A stretch of DNA of 64,000 bases from an uncultured bacterium (lineage in GTDB: Bacteria > Planctomycetota > UBA1135 > GCA-002686595): NCBI GenBank assembly GCA_937905825.1, contig CALCXM010000082.1, positions 1 to 64,000 on the forward strand. The letters are read 5' to 3'. Position 1 is the stretch's first letter. Every line of letters begins with the position of its first letter. Shown here piece after piece: positions 17,203-26,026 of this stretch. The notes beneath the pieces were generated by a model, which worked only from the letters and a program-made list of their open reading frames with translations, ran no database searches and was not told where the DNA came from. The position numbers and the translations under genes were made by a program.

Positions 17203-17952
17203 CTAGTTTGGCCCAGATTCAGGCTTGCGAATCACCACAAGCAGCCAACCGCGCAGGATCTTGAGCGCGTCCACCTTCGAAATCAGCTTTTCGTAGCCCG
17301 TGGCGAGCCAGAACAAGACGGGGTTGAACTGGAAGTAGGCCGGGTACTGACCCAGGTATTCGCACTTCACGAGCTCCAACCCGGTGCTATCGCAATAGTT
17401 CTGAATGGAGCCCTTCGTCGAGCAGCGGAAGAAGGCCGGGAAGGTGTCATGCAATTCGCGGCCCTCCACGAACTTGACGATGGCCGGGTGCAGGCGGTTG
17501 GGGGTCGCGAGGGCGACCAGGGAACCATAGTCCCCCAGATTCGGCACGAGGTAGACGTAGTGCCCCCCCGGTTTCAGCACCCGTTGGATCTCGGCGAAGG
17601 CCGGGCGCGGTTGCTTGATGTGCTCCATCAAGGCCCGGGAAATGACCAGGTCCACAGAGCTGGAGGGCAGGCCCGTTTCGCTGATGTCCCCCCGTTGCAA
17701 CTCGATCTCGTCCAAGCCCTCGGCCAGGGTGAACTCCACGGGATCCACGCCGATCAGACGCTTGGCCTTGCCGCGATACTTCGCGAGCACCTCCGCAGTG
17801 CGACCGCAACCCGCTTCCAGCACGGTGAAGTGGGGCTGCAGGTACGCATCGATCTCCCGCTCCAAATGGCAGTAGGGATGGTCGTTGTCGTCGAAGTAGC
17901 GCTGCTTGATGCGCTCGGTTCGGGAGATCGGTTCGGGCACGGGCGAGTTCAT
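17203..17952 (-). CDS. Class I SAM-dependent methyltransferase
   Basis: This encodes 249 residues from ATG 17952; the open frame runs up to 18081, but the extra residues are Pro/Gly-rich and would overlap the divergent tmk start. Motif I is VLEAGCGRTAEVLAKY, then GVDPVEFTL, and the post-I region LVISRALMEHIKQP with VLKPGGHYVYL marks a Methyltransf_11-type enzyme. The C-terminal 90 residues (YCDSTGLELVKCEYLG onward) end in a hydrophobic stretch that could lie at a membrane. Many such enzymes act on lipids or on sugars of surface polymers; the substrate here is unknown. No good ribosome binding site precedes the ATG, so the start is uncertain. Confidence 0.85.
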   Translation of the reverse strand: MNSPVPEPISRTERIKQRYFDDNDHPYCHLEREIDAYLQPHFTVLEAGCGRTAEVLAKYRGKAKRLIGVDPVEFTLAEGLDEIELQRGDISETGLPSSSVDLVISRALMEHIKQPRPAFAEIQRVLKPGGHYVYLVPNLGDYGSLVALATPNRLHPAIVKFVEGRELHDTFPAFFRCSTKGSIQNYCDSTGLELVKCEYLGQYPAYFQFNPVLFWLATGYEKLISKVDALKILRGWLLVVIRKPESGPN

Positions 17953-18079
17953 TGGAGGTCCAGGGGGCACCGAGTGTAGTCCCGCAAACGCCTCCCACCA
18001 GCCCGATCTTCGCGGACCTTGGATGGATCTTCCGGGACCCTGGAGAGTTGCTGGGGCGCAGGGTCCCTCTTCGACTATC

Positions 18080-18715
18080 ATGGGCGCGATGCTGGAGCAC
18101 AGGAATCAGGAACGGCGCGGGCTTTTTCTCGTCGTCGATGGCGTGGACGGTTGCGGCAAGACAACCCAGGCTGGCCGCTTGGCGGAACGCTTGGGGGTGG
18201 AGCCCGAGCTGCACCTGCGCGAGCCGGGCAGCACGGCACTCGGGGAAGCCCTGCGCGCCCTTTTGCTGGATCGTCGCTATCAGATTGAGCCCGCCGTGGA
18301 GACCCTGATGTTTGCGGCCGCCCGGCGCCAAATGCTGGACGAGCTGGTGGAGCCAGCCCTGGCCGCGGGCAAGACCGTGGTCTGCGAACGCTTTCACCCC
18401 TCCACTTTTGCGTACCAGGCCGTGGCCGGATCCCTCGCTCCGGAGGCGGTCATGGGGCTCCTGCAAGACTGGGCTGGCGCTCCCCAGCCCGACATGATTT
18501 TGCTCTTGGACATGGACGTGGACGAGGCCGCCAAGCGTCGCGGCGCGGCCACCGATCGCATCGAGGCCAAGGGACTTGACTTCCAACGGCGCGTGGCCGA
18601 GGGCTACCGCGCTTACGCCGAGCTGGACCCCCGGGCGATCCTGATCGACGGGAATCAAACTCCGGACGTCGTGCACGCCGCCATCTTGCAGGAGGTGCAA
18701 CGTGTCCGCAGTTGA
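18080..18715 (+). CDS. tmk: Thymidylate kinase
   Basis: This encodes 211 residues from ATG 18080 (ATG 18089 is an alternative). The P-loop is DGVDGCGKTTQ, the substrate-binding REPGST follows, and FHPSTFAYQ is the counterpart of the DR[YF]xxSxxAYQ motif. The lid region carries AKRRGAATDRIE. The enzyme phosphorylates dTMP to dTDP. The length is typical for bacterial Tmk. The gene opens an operon with holB, which overlaps its end by 14 bases; tmk-holB pairing is common in bacteria. Confidence 0.95.
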   Translation: MGAMLEHRNQERRGLFLVVDGVDGCGKTTQAGRLAERLGVEPELHLREPGSTALGEALRALLLDRRYQIEPAVETLMFAAARRQMLDELVEPALAAGKTVVCERFHPSTFAYQAVAGSLAPEAVMGLLQDWAGAPQPDMILLLDMDVDEAAKRRGAATDRIEAKGLDFQRRVAEGYRAYAELDPRAILIDGNQTPDVVHAAILQEVQRVRS

Positions 18716-19769
18716 GATTCCAATCGGCCACCGGGAGGTGATCGAAGGTCTGTGGCGCGCCCAGGACCGCGGACGTTTGTCCCACGCTTTGCTCTTCGAA
18801 GGCCCCGCTGGCATCGGCAAGTTTCAAGCGGCGCGCTGGTTTGCCCAAGGCTTGTACTGCGCAGGACGCGGCTCCGAGGGGTGGGACGGTCCCTGCGGAA
18901 CTTGCGGGGCTTGCAAACGCTTTGCCGCCAGGACCCATCCGGACGTCTACGTGCTCGACCCCCTCGAACAAGAGATGGAGAGCATCAAGGTCGCCGCCGT
19001 GGCGGAACGCGGGACCGGCGAAGATTCCGTTTGTGGCTTCTTTCGCTTGCGCGCCATGGAAGGCGGCGGGCGCACGGTGATCGTGCGCGAGTTTGAACGG
19101 GCCGAGATCTCTGCTCAGAACGCTCTGCTCAAGACCCTGGAAGAACCGGGACAGGGGGCGCTCTTGATCCTCGAGACGTCCCGGGCGGATCTTTTGCTCG
19201 AGACCATTCGCAGTCGTTGCGTGACCGTGCGCTTCGGCGCCTTGAGCAACGCGGATTGCACGCGGGTGTTGGAAAGCCAAGGTTCCGCGGGCACCGCCGC
19301 CGAGTCCCTCGTGCGTTGGGCCAGCGGTTCCCCTGGACGCGCCCTCGCCATGGCCAAAGAGTCCGCCGAGGAAGTGCGCGGCCTGTTCGAGCAGGTCCTG
19401 AACGGCAGCCTCGATCCCTACCAAGCGACGGGGCTTGTCTTGCAGGCCTCCGGCGAGTTCGGCGGGGCGACGCCCACTGCGCAACTGCGCACCCGAACGC
19501 GCGCGGCCCTGGACCTCTTGCTGGCAGTCTTGCGCGATGGCATGCGCGCGCTGCAAGGAGTCGATCCGGCGCAACTGGCCCATGGGGATCTGGCGAGTTT
19601 CGCCTTCGAACAGAGTGCCGTCTGGGCCCAGGCTACGGACAATTTGATCGGTCTGCGCGGGGAAGTGGAGTTGAACTTGAGTCCCGAGGGGGTGCTCGAC
19701 AGGGCCTTCTTGGCCCTGCCCCAAGCCCGTTCGAAAGCAATCACTCAGACCAGCCGGGGGAGCAACTGA
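18702..19769 (+). CDS. holB: DNA polymerase III subunit delta prime
   Basis: This encodes 355 residues from GTG 18702, preceded by a near-perfect GGAGGT, and overlaps tmk. It is a clamp-loader AAA+ ATPase-like subunit: HALLFEGPAGIGKF gives the Walker A-like loop, PCGTCGACK the zinc-binding cysteines, and SAQNALLKTLEEPG the sensor region usual for delta prime and DnaX. LLETIRSRC is the SRC-like motif. It helps load the beta clamp during replication. The C-terminal third, from residue about 230, is more variable, as usual. Confidence 0.93.
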   Translation: MSAVEIPIGHREVIEGLWRAQDRGRLSHALLFEGPAGIGKFQAARWFAQGLYCAGRGSEGWDGPCGTCGACKRFAARTHPDVYVLDPLEQEMESIKVAAVAERGTGEDSVCGFFRLRAMEGGGRTVIVREFERAEISAQNALLKTLEEPGQGALLILETSRADLLLETIRSRCVTVRFGALSNADCTRVLESQGSAGTAAESLVRWASGSPGRALAMAKESAEEVRGLFEQVLNGSLDPYQATGLVLQASGEFGGATPTAQLRTRTRAALDLLLAVLRDGMRALQGVDPAQLAHGDLASFAFEQSAVWAQATDNLIGLRGEVELNLSPEGVLDRAFLALPQARSKAITQTSRGSN

Positions 19770-19771
19770 GC

Positions 19772-20185
19772 ATGCGACGGGCTATTCAAGACCTCGCGCG
19801 CAAGGACGGACGCTACCGGGTGGGGGCCTTCGAATTCCTGTTCGAGTCCCTGGAACCCGCCATCCGGTTGACCAAGCGCACGGGCGACTCGATCACGGAC
19901 CGGCACCTCTCGGGGCAAGAATTGCTGACAGGTTTGTGCGCCGAAGCTTCGCGCATGTTTGGACCGCTGGCCGCACACGTTTGGAACTCCTGGGGAGTTC
20001 GTGAACCACTCGACTGGGGCAACATCGTTTTCTTGCTCGTGGAAAAAGGCCTGCTCAGTCGCCGGGAGGAAGACACGCTCGACGACTTCCGTTTGGATAT
20101 GGATTTCGAGAAGGCCTTCGTCACCGAATACCAATTGCAACTACCGAAACAAGTCGGGCCTAGCACCGGCAGGGAAACGGAATGA
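19772..20185 (+). CDS. Minf_1886 family protein
   Basis: This encodes 137 residues from ATG 19772, with GGGGGAG about 12 bases upstream and only 2 bases after the holB stop. The sequence RYRVGAFEFLFESLEPAIRL, then HLSGQELLTGL, then WGVREPLDWGNIVFLLVEKG, matches what I remember of the Minf_1886 family, common in Planctomycetes, Verrucomicrobia and Chlorobi-like bacteria. No biochemical function is established. Its placement between holB and a PerM transporter, with a four-base overlap (ATGA) to the latter, suggests co-expression with replication genes. Confidence 0.85.
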   Translation: MRRAIQDLARKDGRYRVGAFEFLFESLEPAIRLTKRTGDSITDRHLSGQELLTGLCAEASRMFGPLAAHVWNSWGVREPLDWGNIVFLLVEKGLLSRREEDTLDDFRLDMDFEKAFVTEYQLQLPKQVGPSTGRETE

Positions 20186-21426
20186 CCTTGGAACCCGAAG
20201 AGGAAGCGCTCGCGGCGCAAACGGACTCGCTAACCGGCACAGATGGAGAGAAGTCCCCCGACGAACAATCGGCAGGGGGCAGCTTGCGGGACATGTCCCC
20301 ACGCTACCGAAACCTGATGCTAGCCCTCGTGGCTGTGGCGCTCTTGGGTTTTGCCTGGTATGTGCGTTCCGTGCTCAATCCACTGATCGCCGCCTACTTC
20401 CTGGCCTTCGTTTTGCACCCCCTGGTCTTGCAGCTGCAGAACTACGGATGGAGCCGCAAGCGCGCGGTCAACACGATTTTCGTCACAGCCATCCTCTTGC
20501 TCGGATCCGTGGGCTTGGGCATCGGCGGCCAGGCTTTGCATTACTCGCAAACCGTCAGCAACGAAGGCTGGCGAGACGAGCAGATTGCGAAGGTGGACAG
20601 CTTCCTCGAGCGCCATGAAGCTCGAGTGAAGGAGGTGCGTGATCTGATCGGCTATCCGGTTCCGGAAGGCGGCAGCGTTGGTATTCGGGGCATGTACGAT
20701 GATGCCAAGAAGGCGATCAGCGAGCGCTCGGCCAAGCCCACCGACCCCACGGAAGCGAAGCCCTCCCGTCGCATGGACGCGGCGCTGGCGCTCTTCGGCA
20801 GTTTGCTAGCCTTTGTCGGCTTCATCGTCCTGCTTCCGATTTACACCTACTTCCTGCTGTTCGAGCTGGAAGGCATCCATAGCTTTGTGCGGCGCTACAT
20901 TCCGCGCTCCCTGCGTGAACGGGTGTCCAACGTTGGGGGCCAAATCGGTGAAGTGATCGGCAGCTTCTTCCGCGGGCGCCTCACGATTTGTTTGGCGAAG
21001 GGACTCTTCATCGCCGCCGGTCTCGGTGTGTGCGGCATCGACTACGCCTTGCTGCTCGGTATGGGTGCGGGCGTGCTGTCCTTGATTCCCTTCGTAGGCC
21101 CTTTGCTCTCGTTCTTTGCGGCCTTCGTGCTCGCCCTGCAACAACCAGCCAGCGCCTCCAAGGAAGGCTTCGATCTCCTGGCCGCGGCTTGGCGCACGGG
21201 CTTGGTGTTCGGCTTGGCCGAAATCTTCGAGGGCTACTACCTGACTCCCAAGATCCTGGGGGAGAGCCTTGGCCTGCACCCGGTCGTGGTGCTCGTCTCG
21301 ATCTTCGCCGGCGGCGCCGCCTTCGGCATGTTCGGCATCCTGCTGGCCTTGCCCGTCACCGCCGCCCTCGTAATCCTCTTCCGTGTCTTTGTGCTGCCCG
21401 CCATGGAACGTTTAGCGGACGAATGA
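20182..21426 (+). CDS. AI-2E family (PerM/TqsA-like) transporter
   Basis: This encodes 414 residues starting in an ATGA overlap with the preceding gene. An acidic, disordered first 45 residues is followed by two membrane segments, an extracytoplasmic or soluble loop (about 130-200), then a cluster of membrane helices (FVGFIVLLPIYTYFLLFELEG, LLLGMGAGVLSLIPFVGPLLS, VVVLVSIFAGGAAFGMFGIL). The SLIPFVGP and LAEIFEGYYLTPKILGESLGLHP motifs are typical of this family. Members transport diverse solutes, including Na+/H+ exchange and AI-2 export; the substrate here is unknown. Confidence 0.92.
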   Translation: MTLEPEEEALAAQTDSLTGTDGEKSPDEQSAGGSLRDMSPRYRNLMLALVAVALLGFAWYVRSVLNPLIAAYFLAFVLHPLVLQLQNYGWSRKRAVNTIFVTAILLLGSVGLGIGGQALHYSQTVSNEGWRDEQIAKVDSFLERHEARVKEVRDLIGYPVPEGGSVGIRGMYDDAKKAISERSAKPTDPTEAKPSRRMDAALALFGSLLAFVGFIVLLPIYTYFLLFELEGIHSFVRRYIPRSLRERVSNVGGQIGEVIGSFFRGRLTICLAKGLFIAAGLGVCGIDYALLLGMGAGVLSLIPFVGPLLSFFAAFVLALQQPASASKEGFDLLAAAWRTGLVFGLAEIFEGYYLTPKILGESLGLHPVVVLVSIFAGGAAFGMFGILLALPVTAALVILFRVFVLPAMERLADE

Positions 21427-21470
21427 CGGGGTGGCTGTTCGTTCTTGGGTTTCCCTGCCCAACTCCTCTG

Positions 21471-21486
21471 GACAACTGCGGTTGTC
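21471..21486. terminator. Small hairpin between convergent genes
   Basis: A perfect six-base stem GACAAC / GTTGTC with loop TGCG lies between two convergent stops. It is short and has no U-tract, so it is only a candidate terminator. Confidence 0.3.
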
Positions 21487-21537
21487 TTCAGGCTGGCGAA
21501 TCGGCCTTTCTGTCTCGGATTAGCTTGGCACAAAAAC

Positions 21538-21897
21538 TCATCCAGTGAACTTGTCGCCGATTACGATTCCGAGCTCTTCCTCTAGCTCTTCCGTCGGCCT
21601 CATCACGATCGCATCCCAGGCGAGTTTGGTGCAGACCCGGACGCAAATGACGCAGCCAATGCATTCGTCGTAGCGGATGCGCACCGGCGGGATCGGACGG
21701 TCCGGCCAGTTCTCAGCAGGTTCGACCTCGATGCAATCCACCGGACAAAAGGGGATGCAGACCTCGCAGCCCGTGCAGTTGGGCTCGTCCACGAAGGCGA
21801 GCTCTTTCGGCCGCTTCTTCTTGCGCGTGTGCTTTTCCGGGATCTCTGGAATGTCCGCGAGCAGGTCCTTCAGTTTGCGATTGTTGTAGATGGCCAT
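21538..21897 (-). CDS. 2x[4Fe-4S] ferredoxin-type protein
   Basis: This encodes 119 residues. Two cluster-binding motifs are visible: CTGCEVCIPFCPVDC (about 41-55) and CIGCVICVRVC (about 79-89), the classical 8Fe-8S arrangement. About 35 residues of basic N-terminal extension (KHTRKKKRPKE) and an acidic C-terminal tail flank them. It is probably a cytoplasmic electron carrier; the partner is not evident because neighbours are unrelated. The start ATG at 21897 lacks a Shine-Dalgarno sequence. Confidence 0.93.
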   Translation of the reverse strand: MAIYNNRKLKDLLADIPEIPEKHTRKKKRPKELAFVDEPNCTGCEVCIPFCPVDCIEVEPAENWPDRPIPPVRIRYDECIGCVICVRVCTKLAWDAIVMRPTEELEEELGIVIGDKFTG

Positions 21898-22093
21898 GGG
21901 AGCACACTACCAATACGCACGGGTTTTTCGTTCTCAAGAATCCGGAGCCTGCAGCCCGCGTCGATGGCCGGTCACCCAGGGATCAGGCCATAGGCTCTAC
22001 CACGACAGGGCATTCAGCGGCCGCAGAGCCGCGAACCACCCCCATGGAGTTGGGTGGCGGGCTTCGGGCCGCGACCCAACGGACTGCCCACGT

Positions 22094-22138
22094 AACAGGG
22101 ATGCCCCCCGAACCAATGGCTCGAGGGGCATCCCTGTT
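22094..22138 (-). terminator. Long hairpin downstream of S41 protease gene
   Basis: A perfect 14-base stem (AACAGGGATGCCCC, complement at 22125-22138) with a 17-base loop lies 46 bases beyond the stop of the minus-strand protease gene. Neither side has a U-tract. It is most likely a transcript end or processing signal. Confidence 0.55.
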
Positions 22139-22183
22139 GAGTGTGTTCCTTTGCGGTAGCGACCAGCGCTGCCGCAGAAACGT

Positions 22184-24697
22184 CTAGTGATCCAACTTGT
22201 TCAGGATCTCTTGCAGCTGCTTGAGCTTCTCTTCGGAGAGCTGACCGTTGTCCTTGCGGGCTTGGTCGATCAGGCCCAGTGCTTCTCGGACCCCAAGGTT
22301 TTGGCCGCGCAGTTCGTCGGCGCGCGCCAAGGCGGGACCCGCAAGGTCTTCGCCTTGTTGGAACGTCGCCTTGTACTCGGGGATGTCGTCGATCTTGCGC
22401 TTGGTTTGTTCAAGCACCACTTCGATGCCCTTTTGAAGCTGGACGTCTTCGACGAAGTCACCGCGCGGGAAGGCGGAACCCCGTTCGTCCTGGGCCAAGC
22501 GACGCAGTTCACTGCGCAGCATGAAGCGCACGTCCTCGCGGCTGAGGGGCGTGTCGAGGCCACTGTAGAACGAGTCGAAGCCAGGGTAGGCGTCAGGGTT
22601 CTTGTTGTCCGTGTAGGCCAGCTGCACGAAGAGCTCCTTGTGGGCTTCCCAGTTGTCCGCCACCCAGGTGCGCACGAGGCGCTTGTCCTGCAGGTCGTAC
22701 ATGGCTTCCAGGCGCCAGGTCTCGTAGCGCTTGGGATCCACCAGGATCTCCGGAGTGACGCCGCCCAGAGAAGTGATGTTGCCTTCCTCGTCGAGCTCCC
22801 GGTGAATCGAACGTCCTGAAGGCAAGAGGTAGCGTGCCACGGTCAACTTGGCCCGGGCAGCGTAGTCGAACTCGCCGTTGCCGTTGAAGTCGCGCGTCAG
22901 GGGCTCCCAGTTGTCGTGGACGTTGTTTTTGTTCTCGTCCTTGAAGCGATCGTCGAGGCCCATGCGGATCAGGTTCTGAACCGAGCCCTTGCCGAAGGAG
23001 CGCTGACCGACCAGGGTCGCTTGCCCGTGGTCCTGCAGAGCGCCCGAAACGATCTCGGAAGCCGAAGCGCTAAAGCGATTGATCAGCACGACAACGGGCT
23101 TGTCCGCCGGCCAAACGTAATCGCGCTTGGTCTTCAACACTTCAGGCTCGTCCATGCGGCTGACCGTGGACACGACACGCTTGCCCTTGGGCAGAAACAG
23201 GTCGGAGACGGCGCGGGCCTCGTGCAGCAATCCACCGGGGTTGTTGCGCAGGTCGAGCACCAGGGAGTCCGCCCCGCGCTCCAACAAATCGAGCAGTGCC
23301 TTTTCGACTTCCTGGGAAGCGACGCCGGAGAATTGGTCCAATTGAATCAGCCCGATGTCGCCCGGGAGCATGTCGCTCTTCACGGTCGGAATCGTGATGA
23401 AGCCGCGCATGACCGTGACGGCCATGTCTTCTGTAGGGCGCTCGATCAGGCCTGGTTCCATGCCACGACGCCAGATGTAGAGCTTGACCGGCGTGTCCGG
23501 CTTGCCCTTCAGGCGCCGGATGATGTCGTCCTGGTCTTTGCTGATGCCGTGGTCGTGGGTGGGCCATTCGTCGATCATGATGATCTTGTCATCGCTACGC
23601 AGATCAGCCTTGTAGGCGGGACCCGAGTAGATCGGCTGGGTGATCGTGAACAGGTTGTCCGTGCGGTCCACGTTGACGTAGGCCCCGATGCCCCCGTACT
23701 CGCCAGAGATGTCCTGCTGGAATCTGGAGAAGCTCTCCGTGTTCATGTACGAGGAGTGCTGATCCAAACTGCGCAACATGCCGCCAAGGGCCGCGTCGAG
23801 CAACTCCTGACGGTCGAGGGTGTCTCCCTCGATGTGGCGGTTCAGGATCAGGCCCATCATCTGTTCGATGCTCTCCAAGCCTTCCGTGGGGCGCGACTCC
23901 GTGTCGGTCGCTTCCGCCAGGGCGGTCCGTTGAGCGCGCAGGCGCGACTCGTAGTAGCCCTTGAGGTCTTCGGTCTTGAGGAAGGCGGCTGCCAAGCGGC
24001 CTTGAGCGTCAGGCTGCAAGTGGATGCGTTCGAGTTCTTCCCGGGCAGTTTCCAGGTCACCGATCTCGGCCAGGGCCAAGGCGCCCGTGGCGCGTAGTTG
24101 CGGGTCGCTGCTCTTGAGAAAGCTGAGCATCACCTTGCGCGCGTCCGTACGCACGGAGCCTCCGCCCTGGGCGAAGGCAGCCGCGGCAAAGGCCAGCCGT
24201 GTGTTCGGCAGGTTGTCGATGTTTTCTGCGCCGGCCAGCAGGGCCTTGATCACATCGCGCAACTGCTCGATGTCGATCTGATTGAACTCCGCGTCGCGGA
24301 ACAGGCCGCCGGCGGTTTCGCGAATGGACTGATCTGTCGACTCGAAGAGCGGCTTGAGCTTTTCGGTGAGGAGCGTGTAGTCCGGGCTGTAGGTGCTGAG
24401 TCGCACGGCGATCAAGAGCAACAGTCCGCGCTCGTTTGACTCCTCGGTGCTGCGAATCAAGTTGTCGAGCAACTCGTCGTTCGAGTTGTCTTCATCGCCG
24501 GCGCTGAGCAAGTTCTCGATGGCAGCCGCCTGGGCCCAGATTTCTGCAGTCGACATTTCCTTGGCCGCTTGCGCCCGTTCCTTGAGCAGGCTGCCGAGCT
24601 CTTGGCCGGCGGCGGGTGCACCGGGAAGACTCCATAGGGAGGAGGCGACGAGGGGCAGGGCAAAGAGAGTGGCGGCCAGTTGTCTGTTTAGAATCAT
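22184..24697 (-). CDS. S41 family C-terminal processing protease with HEAT-like N-terminus
   Basis: This encodes 837 residues from ATG 24697, which begins a signal peptide (LAATLFALPLVASSLWSLPGA); the open frame continues to 25000 but that part overlaps moaC. The first 250 residues are helical repeats of HEAT type, an addition not found in ordinary CtpA/Prc. A PDZ domain lies at about 320-420 (EYGGIGAYVNVD, YKADLRSDDKIIMID). The catalytic core has LVLDLRNNPGGLL, the Ser motif RFSASASEIVSGALQDHG and the Lys in GQRSFGKGSVQ, i.e. the Ser-Lys dyad. It should trim or degrade proteins in the periplasm. The C-terminal region is charged and helical. Confidence 0.92.
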   Translation of the reverse strand: MILNRQLAATLFALPLVASSLWSLPGAPAAGQELGSLLKERAQAAKEMSTAEIWAQAAAIENLLSAGDEDNSNDELLDNLIRSTEESNERGLLLLIAVRLSTYSPDYTLLTEKLKPLFESTDQSIRETAGGLFRDAEFNQIDIEQLRDVIKALLAGAENIDNLPNTRLAFAAAAFAQGGGSVRTDARKVMLSFLKSSDPQLRATGALALAEIGDLETAREELERIHLQPDAQGRLAAAFLKTEDLKGYYESRLRAQRTALAEATDTESRPTEGLESIEQMMGLILNRHIEGDTLDRQELLDAALGGMLRSLDQHSSYMNTESFSRFQQDISGEYGGIGAYVNVDRTDNLFTITQPIYSGPAYKADLRSDDKIIMIDEWPTHDHGISKDQDDIIRRLKGKPDTPVKLYIWRRGMEPGLIERPTEDMAVTVMRGFITIPTVKSDMLPGDIGLIQLDQFSGVASQEVEKALLDLLERGADSLVLDLRNNPGGLLHEARAVSDLFLPKGKRVVSTVSRMDEPEVLKTKRDYVWPADKPVVVLINRFSASASEIVSGALQDHGQATLVGQRSFGKGSVQNLIRMGLDDRFKDENKNNVHDNWEPLTRDFNGNGEFDYAARAKLTVARYLLPSGRSIHRELDEEGNITSLGGVTPEILVDPKRYETWRLEAMYDLQDKRLVRTWVADNWEAHKELFVQLAYTDNKNPDAYPGFDSFYSGLDTPLSREDVRFMLRSELRRLAQDERGSAFPRGDFVEDVQLQKGIEVVLEQTKRKIDDIPEYKATFQQGEDLAGPALARADELRGQNLGVREALGLIDQARKDNGQLSEEKLKQLQEILNKLDH

Positions 24698-24900
24698 CGA
24701 TGGAATCTTGCGGGGACCCAGGGGGCGAAAGGTGCTTCCTAATCTACGTGTCGTACTACCAATAGCCTGTTCGTGATTGGAAAAACAGCGTGGGGGAATG
24801 TCTGACGTATCTCCCACACGGCGTGTGAGTAGGAATCCGAGGATTCGATTGCACCAAGCTGGATTCCCGACCTGTATGTCGTCCTTGGTAGGCTTGGGGC

Positions 24901-25410
24901 ATGAATTCAACTGATGGAGACTTCGCAGGTCTGAGCCACATCGAGGGTCAAGGGGACGAGAGCCGCTCACGTATGGTGGATGTATCCTCCAAGCCCTCAA
25001 CCGCTAGGGAAGCGGTCGCTGAGGCTCGGGTGCAGTTTCCCGCGGGGCTGCGCGAGCAGCTGCTAGCGGGTCAAGGGGCCAAAGGGCCCATCCAGGAGGT
25101 GGCCCGGGTGGCGGGAATCCTGGCCGCCAAACGCACCGGTGACTTGATTCCCATGTGTCACCCCCTGGGGCTTGATTTCGTGGAGATCCTGTTCGAGCAG
25201 GCCGCGGATCACCCCGACCAGCTACTCATCCAGTGCACCGCCCGCTGTCAGGGGCCCACGGGAGTCGAGATGGAGGCCATGACCGGGGCCAGCGTGGCGG
25301 CCCTGACGGTCTATGACATGACCAAGGCGGCCAGCAAGGGCATTCAGATCGTGGCGGTCAGGCTCCTGAGCAAGAAGGGCGGAAAATCAGGGGTTTGGAG
25401 CGCCAGCTGA
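24901..25410 (+). CDS. moaC: Cyclic pyranopterin monophosphate synthase
   Basis: This encodes 169 residues. Family motifs are clear: MVDVSSKPSTAREA, LIPMCHPLGLDF and GVEMEAMTGASVAALTVYDM. MoaC converts the MoaA product into cyclic pyranopterin monophosphate in molybdenum cofactor synthesis. The usual partners (moaA, moaE, moaD) are not in the window, so the gene is isolated here. Its N-terminus overlaps the upstream extension of the opposite-strand protease frame, which supports the later start chosen for that gene. Confidence 0.95.
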   Translation: MNSTDGDFAGLSHIEGQGDESRSRMVDVSSKPSTAREAVAEARVQFPAGLREQLLAGQGAKGPIQEVARVAGILAAKRTGDLIPMCHPLGLDFVEILFEQAADHPDQLLIQCTARCQGPTGVEMEAMTGASVAALTVYDMTKAASKGIQIVAVRLLSKKGGKSGVWSAS

Positions 25411-25412
25411 CG

Positions 25413-25509
25413 CGTTTCGGCTGTTTTTGAACGAAACGAGATCCAAACTAGGGGATCTCGGCGCCCGGATCGCTATGCTCAGCGCCCTGCCGGAGGGGTG
25501 ACCCCCGGC
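25413..25509 (+). other. Structured intergenic leader before accB
   Basis: Four consecutive inverted repeats fill this stretch: CGTTTCG/CGAAACG (25413-25438), CGAGATCC/GGATCTCG (25437-25460), GGCGC/GCGCC (25460-25486) and GCCGGAGG/CCCCGGC-type (25489-25509). The first could terminate moaC; the rest would lie in the accB 5' leader. Function is inferred only from the base pairing. Confidence 0.4.
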
Positions 25510-25549
25510 CCTTTCTAGCCCCGCAAGCCCTGCACCCCTGTCTGAAACC

Positions 25550-26026
25550 ATGGACCCCAAACTCATCCGGCGTCTGGCCCGAATCATGAGCGGCGAAGGC
25601 CTCACCGAGCTAAAGATCGACGACAAGGAAACCGGTCTGGCCCTCTGCCTGAAGCGCGGGGACCTCACGGCTCCGAACATGGCTCCCCAGGTCCTCCAAA
25701 TGATGCCCGGTGGCATGCCGGCGCCGGTCGCGTCCCACGCTGCTCCGGCTGCCGCTGCGCTCGAGGAGGGTGCCTTGCCAGCAGGCATGTCCGTGGTGGA
25801 AAGCCCCATGGTCGGCACTTTCTACCGGTCCTCCTCGCCTGAGTCCGAACCCTTCGCGGAGGTCGGCACCAAGGTCGACGACGAGAAGGTCGTTTGCATC
25901 GTCGAAGCCATGAAGGTCATGAATGAGATCAAGGCCGAGACGCGCGGCGTGGTGGCCGAGATTCTGGTGGCCGATGGCGAGCCGGTCGAGTTCGGTCAAC
26001 CTCTGTTCCTGATCAAGAAGAGCTGA
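25550..26026 (+). CDS. accB: Biotin carboxyl carrier protein of acetyl-CoA carboxylase
   Basis: This encodes 158 residues. The biotinyl domain has the EAMKVMNEI motif, with Lys 122 as the biotinylation site, and the flanking [10 protein letters not shown] and PLFLIKKS segments typical of AccB. A Pro/Ala-rich linker (about 55-80) separates it from the N-terminal helical part. Together with AccC it carboxylates biotin for malonyl-CoA formation. It overlaps accC by one base (TGATG). The carboxyltransferase genes accA/accD are not in the window. Confidence 0.95.
   Translation: MDPKLIRRLARIMSGEGLTELKIDDKETGLALCLKRGDLTAPNMAPQVLQMMPGGMPAPVASHAAPAAAALEEGALPAGMSVVESPMVGTFYRSSSPESEPFAEVGTKVDDEKVVCIVEAMKVMNEIKAETRGVVAEILVADGEPVEFGQPLFLIKKS

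Noticed and set aside
21526-21540. TTGGCACAAAAAC resembling a -24 element
   Set aside because: There is no TTGC at the right spacing and it lies between two convergent genes.
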